The position numbers were made by a program, and so were the translations under genes. The notes under the pieces are model-generated. The model was not told the DNA's origin, searched no databases, and saw only the letters and a program-made list of their open reading frames with translations. From assembly GCA_028820635.1 (NCBI GenBank), contig JAPPIG010000071.1, positions 122,534 through 186,533 on the forward strand: a DNA stretch of 64,000 nt, read 5' to 3'. Each line of letters starts with the position of its first letter. Positions within the stretch are counted from its first letter, which is position 1. Shown one piece after another: positions 8,847 through 18,147 of the stretch. This DNA is from Candidatus Poribacteria bacterium. Lineage in GTDB: Bacteria; Poribacteria; WGA-4E; WGA-3G.

Positions 8847-9554
8847 TCATGTGTTATTGAAAATCTTTGTCTTTGAAATAAACCTATATTTTAAGAGCGT
8901 CCATGCTGCAAACAATCCATCCGACCAGAAACGAAGTTTTTTGCCTTCTTTTTTTGTCCGTGGAAAATAAGAAACTGGCACTTCATGGATCTGATAGCCT
9001 GCACGCAAAATTTTCGCTGTGACTTCCGGGCAAAATTCAAAACCTTCACAAGTCAAATTCAAGTCCTTTAATAAATCAGTTGAAAATGCTTTATACCCAG
9101 TAGATTCATCCGTGATTTTGCATCCGTAAAGAAGGTTTGTGTAAATGGCAAGTACCCGATTTGCAATAAAATTATGGATACTTGCATTCCCTCTACCATT
9201 TAGGAAACGCGAGCCGTAGACAACTTCAACTTTTTCATTTTTCAACGGTTCAACCAGATGCAAAATGTCATTTGGGGAAAGTTCCATATCTGCATCTTGT
9301 ATTACGACAACTTTTCCTTCAACGGACGAAATTCCACTCCGAATCGCTGACCCTTTACCACGGTTCTCCTCACAATGCACGATAGTTAAATTCTTATCGC
9401 TACCAAGTTCCTCAAGGATACTAAAAGTTTCATCAGTTGACCCGTCATTAACAACTATAATCTGTTTTTCAAGTGGCAGTGCTTGCACAGCTTCAAGTAC
9501 CTGTCGGATCGTTTTCTCTTCATTATACGCAGGGATGATAACAGATACTAACAT
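8847..9554 (-). CDS. Glycosyltransferase family 2 (dolichol-phosphate mannosyltransferase-like)
   Basis: The 235-residue protein has a complete GT-A fold signature. VSVIIPAYNEEKTIRQVL opens the nucleotide-binding region, IIVVNDGSTDET follows, and QDADMELSP carries the DxD metal motif. VYGSRF and DESTGYKAF are characteristic of polyprenyl-phosphate mannosyl/glucosyltransferases. Such enzymes move a sugar from a nucleotide donor to a lipid carrier at the inner membrane. There is no C-terminal membrane domain, so it is of the soluble DPM1-like type. No strong ribosome-binding site is visible before the ATG. The flanking genes are not obviously from a polysaccharide cluster, so acceptor and donor cannot be specified. 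Confidence 0.88.
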   Translation of the reverse strand: MLVSVIIPAYNEEKTIRQVLEAVQALPLEKQIIVVNDGSTDETFSILEELGSDKNLTIVHCEENRGKGSAIRSGISSVEGKVVVIQDADMELSPNDILHLVEPLKNEKVEVVYGSRFLNGRGNASIHNFIANRVLAIYTNLLYGCKITDESTGYKAFSTDLLKDLNLTCEGFEFCPEVTAKILRAGYQIHEVPVSYFPRTKKEGKKLRFWSDGLFAAWTLLKYRFISKTKIFNNT

Positions 9555-9649
9555 TGTGCATTACTTAATGGCTATCGGCAGTCAGTTTTCAGCAATCAGT
9601 AAAGAGAAATCAAATACCTGAAGTCTCTACCTTTGATTATCACATGCGA

Positions 9650-10441
9650 TTAGAGCAAGGATTTGACCATACCACCGTCTGCCTGAATCGTCGCTCCTGT
9701 AATATAACTTGCCCGTTCAGAGGCGAGGAAAACAACTAAGTTGGCGAATTCTTCTGGATCCCCAATTCTACCGAGAGGAATATCCGCTGTCATTTTTTCA
9801 AGTGCAGCATCAAACGAGATGCCTGCTTCTTCAGCACGTACTGTTGCTAATTGCTTTATCCGATCTGTAAAGATTATCCCGGGACATACGTTATTGACTA
9901 ATATTTTGTCGGGTGCCAGTTCTGTGGCAAGCGTTTTGGCAAACCCGATCACACCTGTTCGCGCCATGTTTGATAACATCAGCCCGTCCACAGGTTGTTT
10001 GACAGAAACAGATGTTAGATTGATAATTCGTCCACCACCGCGTGCTTGCATCGTTGGGACTACAGCACGACATAGGTTAATAGTGCTCATCAGATTCAGA
10101 TGCACTGCAGTCAGATAATCTTCTGCAGACAGGTCATCAAACCGTCCTGCTTTGGGACCACCTGCATTGTTAACTAAAATATCAATACCACCAAAGTGCG
10201 ATATTGCCTTACTTATCAGAGATTCGACCTGCTCTGGTTGACTAACATCTGTCGGCACTGCCAACACTTCAGAGCCTGTTTGGTCACGAATTTCCTCCGC
10301 TGTTGTTTCCAGTGTCTCGCTATTTCTGGCGCAGATGGTTACTTTTGCGCCTTCTTTTGCTAAACCGAGCGCAATTGCTTTCCCAAGCCCTTTGCTTGAT
10401 GCGCCTACAACTGCAATTTTGTCTGTAAGTCCAAGGTTCAT
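9650..10441 (-). CDS. SDR-family oxidoreductase with altered active-site motif
   Basis: The protein (263 aa) is a classical short-chain dehydrogenase fold: the cofactor site near residues 12-20 (VGASSKGLGKAIA), NNAGG at about 88, and a C-terminal YITGATIQADGG. The expected YxxxK catalytic pair is replaced: after the serine of INLTSVSVKQ the sequence is LMLSNMARTG, so Tyr is missing and Lys is Arg. This pattern occurs in a known SDR subgroup often annotated as beta-ketoacyl reductase 3. The protein may still bind NAD(P)H but act by another mechanism. It has its own consensus sigma70-type promoter at 10511-10539. Confidence 0.85.
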   Translation of the reverse strand: MNLGLTDKIAVVGASSKGLGKAIALGLAKEGAKVTICARNSETLETTAEEIRDQTGSEVLAVPTDVSQPEQVESLISKAISHFGGIDILVNNAGGPKAGRFDDLSAEDYLTAVHLNLMSTINLCRAVVPTMQARGGGRIINLTSVSVKQPVDGLMLSNMARTGVIGFAKTLATELAPDKILVNNVCPGIIFTDRIKQLATVRAEEAGISFDAALEKMTADIPLGRIGDPEEFANLVVFLASERASYITGATIQADGGMVKSLL

Positions 10442-10510
10442 ACGTTGTCAATTTGGGCAGCAAGCTACCCTTAATCCTTTCTAAATGCTGAATCTACCTT
10501 ACTTGATTTA

Positions 10511-10539
10511 AGTATACTATTTTTGCTATACATTGTCAA
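10511..10539 (-). promoter_or_regulatory. Sigma70-type promoter of the SDR gene
   Basis: On the minus strand, TTGACA (10539-10534) is followed after exactly 17 bases by TATACT (10516-10511). This is close to the housekeeping consensus. Transcription would start near 10504, leaving a leader of about 60 bases before the ATG at 10441. The remainder of 10540-10662 shows no gene. Confidence 0.75.
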
Positions 10540-10662
10540 TGGTAATCCTTTGTAGTATGTAAAGGCTTTGCCAACAGGTATGGATGACGCTGATTAAAGC
10601 ACTTATCTGAATCGCGGAGCGCGCGGAGGACACAGAAGACGCGGAAAATGCTATTGTGTCTT

Positions 10663-13600
10663 CTACATTTCCTTTCGCAAGAGACGGGACAAATCCGAGA
10701 TTGAGACACTCCTCTCTACAATCGCAATCTCATCGTCGGTTAAACCGTATAAGGCGTATATCAGTTTATCAATTTTATCTTCAAGGGAGGAAGTGTCTGA
10801 TTCGGAGTCGGTATGTTTAGCTGTGATTATTTGATCAACTAAGGTTGCAATTGGTGTCTGTTCTTCAGGTGAAGGTGATATTAGAGGTATCGCTAATAAA
10901 GGTTGTTTATCTATTTGATAATTTGTCCCTTGCATTTTGCCTCTATGCTTCAACCAAAAAGTGACAAGTCTTGAATTCAGTATACCTGTTAAGAATTTTA
11001 GATTGATGCGTTTAGTTTTGATTATATTGATTGCCATCATCACATATGCTGGTATATCAGTGTAAACAAAGGTTGGTGTCTCACATTTTCTGACGCTTAA
11101 TATTTTTGCTCCTTCCTGAAAAAACATTTCATTTCTTGGCCAGTGTAAATGGAAAAAATCCCGCTTCCCATTGATATTTTCTCGTCTTGCTTCCATTATC
11201 TCTCGATACTTATCTAAGTGCTCCATCAAAGTTTTCAAGTCTAGTTTCCAATTTTCTTTTGTTAAGTAGATAATATCTTTACGACTTTCCTGTGGGATAA
11301 AGTATTTACTTAAATCAGTGGGTTCATATACTGGTTTAATATAATCCTTCTCTTCTACTGATAAATTAGGTAAGAATCCTTTTGGAATTACAAACACACT
11401 GTCTCCAACAGACAATCCCAGCTTTTTAACCTTATGATTGGAAATTAGATTCAAAGATTTCTCAGATACCACATCTGGATTTGGGACGATTCCTTGAGCA
11501 ATTTCATTTTCGCTAAGAGTAAAATCACGTTTTAATGAAATCTTATCAAGAGTCAATTCAACTTCAGGATAGTTAAATGTCAAAGTCGTATTTGTATATC
11601 TGCTTCTTTTTATTATTGGGTTTATGTACTCTGCTTTGTTATTCTGGTCCCTATTAAGAAGTGCCATTACGTCGTTTATATTTAAATCCTTACCAAAAAG
11701 TCTTCTATAATCAAATGGATAATTGTCAGTATCAATATTTTTCTTGAAAGCCATAATCATCGTTTGAATACCAGATGAAAATATCTTAAAACTACCAAAA
11801 TCTACGAGACTGAGAATCTGTGCGCCTTGAATCACTTTATTTCTCATTTTTGAAGCCCCATAACTGGTTATCCAATTATTTTGTGCAATATATGTGACTA
11901 AACCTTGACCTTTTTTTACGAGGTCTAATCCTTCACAGGCAAACATATACCAGATATCCATTTTGCCTTTATAGTACGGAGAGTCTCGGAGGCCATCAAA
12001 CGCCTTTTTATCTGTATATTCTTTAATATATGGAGGATTACCAATGACTATATCAAATCCATCCATAATCCCGAACATTCTTTCGGAGTTATACCAATTG
12101 GCAGTAGCATTTTGGTTATATGGATCCCATGAGGCGATCTTTCCAGCTATACCGCTTTCCAACCCCTCGGCAATGAGCAATTTACTAATCTCCTTGCGAA
12201 TATCCGTGTAACGCTTTCGATATTTGTCTTTTGTTTTTGGCGTGCGAGCTGTGAAAATCCGCCTTCGCACTTCATCAAGCTCCTTCTCTTTCTTAATAAT
12301 CTCTGGGGTGCGGAATGGCAATTGTCCTGTGATACCGAGAAGTGTGTTTGCTGCAATGAAATTCGTTTCTATATTTGGCAAAGGTCGCACACCACGATTT
12401 TCTTTAGTATCGTCAATACGTTGATCTACGACTAAAGATATAAAGAAACGTAGCCTGGAAATTTGTGCCGCTATAGGTTGTTTATCTACGCCGTAGATGC
12501 AGTTCTCTATTAGGTATAGTTTTCTACCATAGTCCAACTGGTTCTGTGTAAATGCATTATTTATGTTATCAATTTCCGCTTCAAGTTCTGCAATTGTATT
12601 TTCGCGTATGGTGCTATCGTCAATATCTTCAGCTGCCTTGATGATATTTTGAACTTTGTCAATCTGCCGTTGTTTCCACTGCTCGTTGTCAGGATCAAGT
12701 TTTCCGAGGATAAAGACCAGTTTTTGTAAAATACCCATTGGGAAAGCACCCGACCCACAAGCGGGATCAAGAATTTTGAGGGTGTCAATTGTATTTATCA
12801 ATAGTTCTGTCTCTGCTGCCTTGAATTTATGTTGTTCATCGTTATATGCTACTAAATGACGTAACTTGTTCTCAATTTTGGACTTCTGTTTATCGTTTAG
12901 TTCAACATCTGGACTTTGGGCGATGTGATAGCCAATAAATTTATTTTTTAGATATGCAATTAGAGATTCGTCAACCATATAGTTAACAATCTCGCGCGGT
13001 GTATAATAGGATCCTGTCTGCTTTCGTGCTGTAGTTCGTGTTTCGGGGTTGTAGGCAGCAAGTAGGTTTTCGAACACTTTACCGAGTAGTTCTGGGTCAA
13101 GTGCAACCTCTTCTTCAATAGGTGTGTTCTCGGTTATAGTAAATTTGTAGCGGCGGAGAATTTCAATCAGTCCGCGCACCTTATACCGCTTGCCTCTTGT
13201 GCCATAAACATTGTTGAGATCAACATTTTTTTCATCGGAAAAGAATAGAAAATTGGGAACAGATAGCTGGTTGTCTTTACGGTCAGAAAAACCGTCTATT
13301 CTTAACAAATTATCGTCCTCGTCTTTCTTATCAAGACATTCAAAAAGACCTCCATTCAAGAATGGGATTGTCTCAAACTGACGTAGTGCCTTGTCAGGAT
13401 TTTTAAAATGTTTTTTGTAGCGGTAAAGCGTTGTAATATTATAGTGTTGTCGCCTTTCGCCTCGGAATTTACGGTTATTAGGTTTTGCAGGCGTGTTCAT
13501 TTCTTGGTTAAGTGTTGCAAAGAAAAGATTCTGGAGAATCGCTTTGTAATATGTGCTTTCCTGTGGATCAATGCTCTTAAGAATATTCTCTATTTTTTCC

Positions 13601-14463
13601 TGATTAAAAAAAGTATCTGGCACTAAATTTCTCTCTTTGATAAACCAGACAAAGATTAACCTTGTAATTAGGCGTATTACACTGGTGGCATTGCGAACCT
13701 CTACGTCTTCCCCCGCATCCTCAGGAAACGTCACATTATCCACCGCCCAGAAATACCAATTAGAAAGTTCGCTGTAGAACCGCTTGTTAAGTTCTTGAAT
13801 ATCCAACATTTTCTTCCACGCTTGATGCAACTCAACAAAGTTGCTGAAGTTATGTACTCTGAATAATTCCTCGCGAGAGAGATCAAACAGAATTTTGATG
13901 TGTGCTCGGTGGGCATCCTTAAAGTCGATGTCTTTAATCAGTGTCACCTTCTTTAGAACATCCTTCGTTTGGTCACGCTTGTGTAGACGTCTATCAATGA
14001 CAGCGAAGGTCAAGGTTTGCCCGTGTTGGAAGATAATCATCGCTGGCATTGGCAGAATTTTATTTATCTCTCTGGTAATGGTTGATAACTCCGTGCGGTT
14101 ATATTCGCTTTTTCGTAATTTCACAGCAAAGAACAGATACGATTCTATCCGATTCTTATCAATAGAATTATTTCTGGAGCTATCTTCTTCAGAAGTATCG
14201 TTATCAAAGATATTTTCCTCTTTCAATTGAAACAGGAAGTCAATTGACTCCCATTCTTTTATCATTGCCCGTTCTCTGTTGAGTACGCCATACTCCTTGA
14301 AATCTTCAACAAAATCTTCTGGTAGATTCGAGTGTAAATCCATTTTCACTGGACTATCGTAGCCGAGTGAATTTAACAGATTTCGCGCGTTATCTATTAA
14401 AGCACCGTCTTCAAAAGCTTTTAGTGTTTGATTAATCTTTTCTGATATTTCTCGTTCATTCAT
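10663..14463 (-). CDS. Eco57I-like N6-adenine DNA methyltransferase (type IIG-sized)
   Basis: This large protein (1266 aa) carries the SAM-binding motif LDPACGSGAFPMG at about residue 570 and the catalytic NPPY in DIVIGNPPYIKEY at about 805. A long helical N-terminal region precedes them, and a C-terminal target-recognition-like region ends with PLLAIPLISPSPEEQ. This is the layout of Eco57I-class and PglX/DrmMI-like adenine methylases. I see no PD-ExK nuclease motif in the N-terminus. The ATG at 14463 overlaps the TGA of the upstream helicase gene as ATGA, so the two are translationally coupled; an upstream ATG at 14478 is less likely. Role inferred: the modification component of a two-gene anti-phage or restriction system. 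Confidence 0.85.
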   Translation of the reverse strand: MNEREISEKINQTLKAFEDGALIDNARNLLNSLGYDSPVKMDLHSNLPEDFVEDFKEYGVLNRERAMIKEWESIDFLFQLKEENIFDNDTSEEDSSRNNSIDKNRIESYLFFAVKLRKSEYNRTELSTITREINKILPMPAMIIFQHGQTLTFAVIDRRLHKRDQTKDVLKKVTLIKDIDFKDAHRAHIKILFDLSREELFRVHNFSNFVELHQAWKKMLDIQELNKRFYSELSNWYFWAVDNVTFPEDAGEDVEVRNATSVIRLITRLIFVWFIKERNLVPDTFFNQEKIENILKSIDPQESTYYKAILQNLFFATLNQEMNTPAKPNNRKFRGERRQHYNITTLYRYKKHFKNPDKALRQFETIPFLNGGLFECLDKKDEDDNLLRIDGFSDRKDNQLSVPNFLFFSDEKNVDLNNVYGTRGKRYKVRGLIEILRRYKFTITENTPIEEEVALDPELLGKVFENLLAAYNPETRTTARKQTGSYYTPREIVNYMVDESLIAYLKNKFIGYHIAQSPDVELNDKQKSKIENKLRHLVAYNDEQHKFKAAETELLINTIDTLKILDPACGSGAFPMGILQKLVFILGKLDPDNEQWKQRQIDKVQNIIKAAEDIDDSTIRENTIAELEAEIDNINNAFTQNQLDYGRKLYLIENCIYGVDKQPIAAQISRLRFFISLVVDQRIDDTKENRGVRPLPNIETNFIAANTLLGITGQLPFRTPEIIKKEKELDEVRRRIFTARTPKTKDKYRKRYTDIRKEISKLLIAEGLESGIAGKIASWDPYNQNATANWYNSERMFGIMDGFDIVIGNPPYIKEYTDKKAFDGLRDSPYYKGKMDIWYMFACEGLDLVKKGQGLVTYIAQNNWITSYGASKMRNKVIQGAQILSLVDFGSFKIFSSGIQTMIMAFKKNIDTDNYPFDYRRLFGKDLNINDVMALLNRDQNNKAEYINPIIKRSRYTNTTLTFNYPEVELTLDKISLKRDFTLSENEIAQGIVPNPDVVSEKSLNLISNHKVKKLGLSVGDSVFVIPKGFLPNLSVEEKDYIKPVYEPTDLSKYFIPQESRKDIIYLTKENWKLDLKTLMEHLDKYREIMEARRENINGKRDFFHLHWPRNEMFFQEGAKILSVRKCETPTFVYTDIPAYVMMAINIIKTKRINLKFLTGILNSRLVTFWLKHRGKMQGTNYQIDKQPLLAIPLISPSPEEQTPIATLVDQIITAKHTDSESDTSSLEDKIDKLIYALYGLTDDEIAIVERSVSISDLSRLLRKEM

Positions 14464-17400
14464 AGAATTACCAACCATGTAATTAGTTCAAAATCGGTTA
14501 TATTGCTGACCTGTTTATCTTGTTCAACTAACTTACCGCCCCGTCCTGATAACAGCTCAGTAATGGCTTTTTTCTGGTATGTGCGACTGAGCGAACTAAT
14601 CGCTTTTTTGAACAACTCGTTATAGTGATCCATGTTTTTTCCGTCGTCTGTTTCCCTGTCAAACAAGTCGCACAGTTGCTCATACGGCTTTTTCACGCCA
14701 GCACATAATAACCGAAACATTTCAAGTATTTGCTTTGGTTGCGCAAAAGTAAATCTGACTTCTCCGTCATCTCGAACATAGACTAAAAAATAGGGTTGTA
14801 ATGGGTTTATCTTCTCGTTTCCTGTTGAATCACCGTTCTGGCGGAGACAAAACACTACTCCTTTTTTAATCATCTGGTAATCTGGATCCGGAGGCACAAC
14901 GGCATAAAGTCCGAAGGGGGCATCCTCAAGCGTTTTTCGTTCACTCTCAATATAATTCATCAGCTCAATACGAAAATCATCAAGTGTAAATTCGTTGAGT
15001 GCGACGCTTTCATTAATTTCTTCAAGGTCTAATACCTCATCCTTTAGTCGTAGCAGTTGTTTATCTCGGTATTTTAGATCTGCTTCGATCATGTCTTCAA
15101 TCTCCGAAGGTTGAAGCAGATTATCTCCTTGAGTTGCCGAAATATCCACCAACGCCATACGTGCCTCAACACGATTTTTTAGTCTGATGTATCGATTCAA
15201 ATCAGGCGTTGGCCAGAAGTTGACAAGCTGTACACTTTTATTGATACTTCCAATTCGGTCAATTCGTCCAAATCGTTGGATAATACGCACAGGATTCCAG
15301 TGAATATCGTAGTTAATTAGATAATCACAGTCTTGCAGGTTTTGCCCTTCCGAGATACAATCGGTACCAATCAAAAGGTCTATTTCATCTTCCTGTGGCA
15401 TGGATTTTATGAGTGAACGATTTTTAGAATGTGGAGAGAAATTCGTTAGGATATGCACAAAGTCGCTGCTATCAAACGTTGTTTTATTACCGCCTGTGCC
15501 ACCCGTTACCAAAGCGATATTAATTCCGATTTCATTTTTTGCCCAGTCTTCTAAAGCATTGTAGAGATAGGTGGCTGTATCTGCAAAAGCAGTAAATACG
15601 AGAACCTTGCGATTGGGTTTTCCTTTCTTATCTTCTGTCGGTTCTTTAACCTTTTCGGCAATAAGTTCTTTGAGTTTAGCGAGTTTGGCATCACGATCTA
15701 TGCTAACATCTTTTGCGTATAAGTGTGGCAACTCAAGCTGCTCTCGGTCGCGTTTTAGGTCTTTCAGCCACGCCTCAACGTTAAGGTGTGCCATCTTGAA
15801 AACTAATTTTTTTCCGACCTGCATTGCTTCCTGCAATTCTTCATCTTCAAGTGCATCAATTTCTACCTCTTCCAAGTTCATATCAGGATTTTCGTCGCGA
15901 AACTCTTGGAACCGTTTAATCCGTTCTTCAAGTTTCTCAATTTTCTCAATCGTGCGTTCCATCGTAATGCCGAAGGAGTGGACAGAACTTTCCAACCGTT
16001 TAAGGAAGTTCACCTTCATCATACCGATTAGGTAGTTTTCACGTGCACTTTGCGTGAATTGACTGATTTCACCTATATCATATTGGGATTGAAATTCGGG
16101 TCGTAAGTATTTTGATGGGTTGAACAAGGAGAGTTGGTAATTGGATATTTCATCATTCAGTTCGTCATAAGACATGAATTTACCATCCAAATCAATCTCA
16201 GTATAGACAGGAATTGGCTTGCTCCGATGTGGAAAACCTCCGAGTTTTTTATAGGATTTAGGATAATATTCCTGAATATGTTTACGAGAACGGGCGATGG
16301 TGAGTTCATCAAGTAGTTTAAAGAACGCAGAACTGAGACTTTCTAATAAGTCTCGCGTGTGCCGTTCACCTTCGGCTTTTGCCCATTGTGTAAATGTCCT
16401 TTGTGCGGCAGAAAGTGTGTTTTTTAAACTTTCTATCCCAAACGTTTCAGAAAAAGCGTCATCTTGTCCTTCCGTAAAGAAATATATCTGGTTGCGAAGG
16501 TCTTTCAGGTCATTATTCACTGGCGTTGCAGAAAGCAGTAGCACTTTTGTTTTAATTCCACTTTGTATAATGTCTTCCATCAGACGTTGGTATCTGCTCT
16601 TGCGAATCAGATTACCGTCCTCGTCCTTTCTGCCCTGCGTATTGTTTCGGAAATTATGTGACTCATCAATCACAACCAGATCGTAGTTGCCCCAATTGAT
16701 AGTTTCAAGGTTGATGTCGCCTGACATTCCACTATCACGGCTTAGGTCAGTATGTGACAGCACTGTATAAGCGAAACGATCTTTGAGGAAGGGATTCAGT
16801 TCGCTATTATTTTCTGCACGGTAAATCGTCCAGTTTTCTCGTAATTTCTTAGGACATAACACAAGCACCCTATCATTTAGAAGTTCAAAGTATTTTATTA
16901 CCGCTAATGCCTCAAAAGTTTTACCCAAACCAACACTATCCGCAATGATACATCCGTTGTGTTGACGAATTTTATTAATCGCACCTTTCACGCCATCTCT
17001 TTGGAACTCATATAGTGCTTTCCATATTTCTGTATCAATTAGTTTTATTTCGTCAGCGAGCAACCCACTTTTCTCTTGTTCGTCTAAAAATTGCTCAAAG
17101 ATGTGAAACAGTGTTTTATAGTAGATAAACTCAGGGGCATTGTTCTGATAAAGTTGATCTATATACAATAAAACATCTTCTTTAACGTCTTCAACAAGTT
17201 TTTTGTCATTCCAAATTTCATCAAACCACCGTTTCACGTCGCTGCGATCTCGATTACTATCTACCTCCAAGTTAAGCTCAATATTGTTTCTTGTCGAACT
17301 GAGCCCGAGTCCCCTTGCGGTAAAGTTGGAACTGCCGATTATTGCATCATTAACACCATTATTGGAGATATGATACATCTTACCGTGCATCAAATTAGAC

Positions 17401-17762
17401 TGTTTGATTGACCGAATTTGTACCTCCTTTTCTCTTATCCAGTCTGCACACTCTTTAGCAATCCAATTCTGTTTTAGTCGGTCTTCAAATTTCAGACCTT
17501 CGTCTTCAATCTTAAAAGTTTTCTTATCTGTCTCACCTGCGTTAATATTTTTTATGAAACGGGGTTCACCGTATAGGAATCGGAGTTCCTCAATATCTAT
17601 AAGAGATTCTTTTAGGGCATGATATGCGTAAATTGTAAAGTACGCAGAAACAAAGGAAAGTGATGAGCCATCTTTGATTTTGTTTTTTAAAAAATCCCCA
17701 ACGCTTTCCCCAAGGTAGTTGTCTCGGATATTAGATTTAGAAAACAGTTTTTTATCTACCAT
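14460..17762 (-). CDS. PLD-nuclease-like / SNF2 helicase fusion protein
   Basis: The 1100-residue protein has three parts. Residues 1-190 form a phospholipase D-like domain with H126-G-K128 followed by GSSN at 143-146 and an acidic stretch IELNLEV; the aspartate of the classical HKD motif is not obvious. Residues 255-470 are a SNF2 motor, with Walker A DSVGLGKT at 275-282 and DESH at 366-369. The helicase C-terminal lobe includes LLIGTDCISEGQNLQ and IIQRFGRIDRIGS. A coiled region lies between the lobes. Coupling to the methyltransferase gene by an ATGA overlap makes a restriction or defence role likely. The pair recalls DrmD plus DrmMI of class 1 DISARM, but no drmA, drmB or separate drmC is nearby. 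Confidence 0.85.
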   Translation of the reverse strand: MVDKKLFSKSNIRDNYLGESVGDFLKNKIKDGSSLSFVSAYFTIYAYHALKESLIDIEELRFLYGEPRFIKNINAGETDKKTFKIEDEGLKFEDRLKQNWIAKECADWIREKEVQIRSIKQSNLMHGKMYHISNNGVNDAIIGSSNFTARGLGLSSTRNNIELNLEVDSNRDRSDVKRWFDEIWNDKKLVEDVKEDVLLYIDQLYQNNAPEFIYYKTLFHIFEQFLDEQEKSGLLADEIKLIDTEIWKALYEFQRDGVKGAINKIRQHNGCIIADSVGLGKTFEALAVIKYFELLNDRVLVLCPKKLRENWTIYRAENNSELNPFLKDRFAYTVLSHTDLSRDSGMSGDINLETINWGNYDLVVIDESHNFRNNTQGRKDEDGNLIRKSRYQRLMEDIIQSGIKTKVLLLSATPVNNDLKDLRNQIYFFTEGQDDAFSETFGIESLKNTLSAAQRTFTQWAKAEGERHTRDLLESLSSAFFKLLDELTIARSRKHIQEYYPKSYKKLGGFPHRSKPIPVYTEIDLDGKFMSYDELNDEISNYQLSLFNPSKYLRPEFQSQYDIGEISQFTQSARENYLIGMMKVNFLKRLESSVHSFGITMERTIEKIEKLEERIKRFQEFRDENPDMNLEEVEIDALEDEELQEAMQVGKKLVFKMAHLNVEAWLKDLKRDREQLELPHLYAKDVSIDRDAKLAKLKELIAEKVKEPTEDKKGKPNRKVLVFTAFADTATYLYNALEDWAKNEIGINIALVTGGTGGNKTTFDSSDFVHILTNFSPHSKNRSLIKSMPQEDEIDLLIGTDCISEGQNLQDCDYLINYDIHWNPVRIIQRFGRIDRIGSINKSVQLVNFWPTPDLNRYIRLKNRVEARMALVDISATQGDNLLQPSEIEDMIEADLKYRDKQLLRLKDEVLDLEEINESVALNEFTLDDFRIELMNYIESERKTLEDAPFGLYAVVPPDPDYQMIKKGVVFCLRQNGDSTGNEKINPLQPYFLVYVRDDGEVRFTFAQPKQILEMFRLLCAGVKKPYEQLCDLFDRETDDGKNMDHYNELFKKAISSLSRTYQKKAITELLSGRGGKLVEQDKQVSNITDFELITWLVIL

Positions 17763-17980
17763 TTAGATACCTCTATTTATAGTGTAACGTGAGTTTGATA
17801 AATGATTTTCTATTTATGTGACAGAAGGACATCTTTTAGTATTATGAAATAACTACATTCATCATTGAATGTGTTCTTAAATAAATTTTCGAACTTTTAA
17901 CACCGTATGCAATGGAATGAATTATACCATGCTTGAGTAAAAGAGGCAAGCAAATCAAATTGGATGAAATGCATTTTCCG

Positions 17981-18009
17981 TTGACATACTCATCATAAAG
18001 TGATAAAAT
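17981..18009 (+). promoter_or_regulatory. Sigma70-type promoter for the PQQ-propeller/M16C gene group
   Basis: TTGACA at 17981-17986 and TAAAAT at 18004-18009 are separated by 17 bases. Transcription would begin near 18016, about 130 bases before the ATG at 18148. The rest of the divergent intergenic region 17763-18147 is AT-rich and shows no gene. Confidence 0.65.
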
Positions 18010-18147
18010 ATAACTGGAATTTTGATTGAGGAAAGTATCGCTGAAACACAACAGAATTCAGATTTACTCAAACAGAAATACACAAAATTAAGAATACCAG
18101 AGGTCTACTAAAAGTGATACTCTGGCAGAGGAGTTTTACATAAAATC

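Noticed and set aside
10663..17762. Complete DISARM or BREX system
   Set aside because: Only helicase- and methylase-like genes are present; no drmA, drmB, pglZ, brxC or other core gene is in the flanks.
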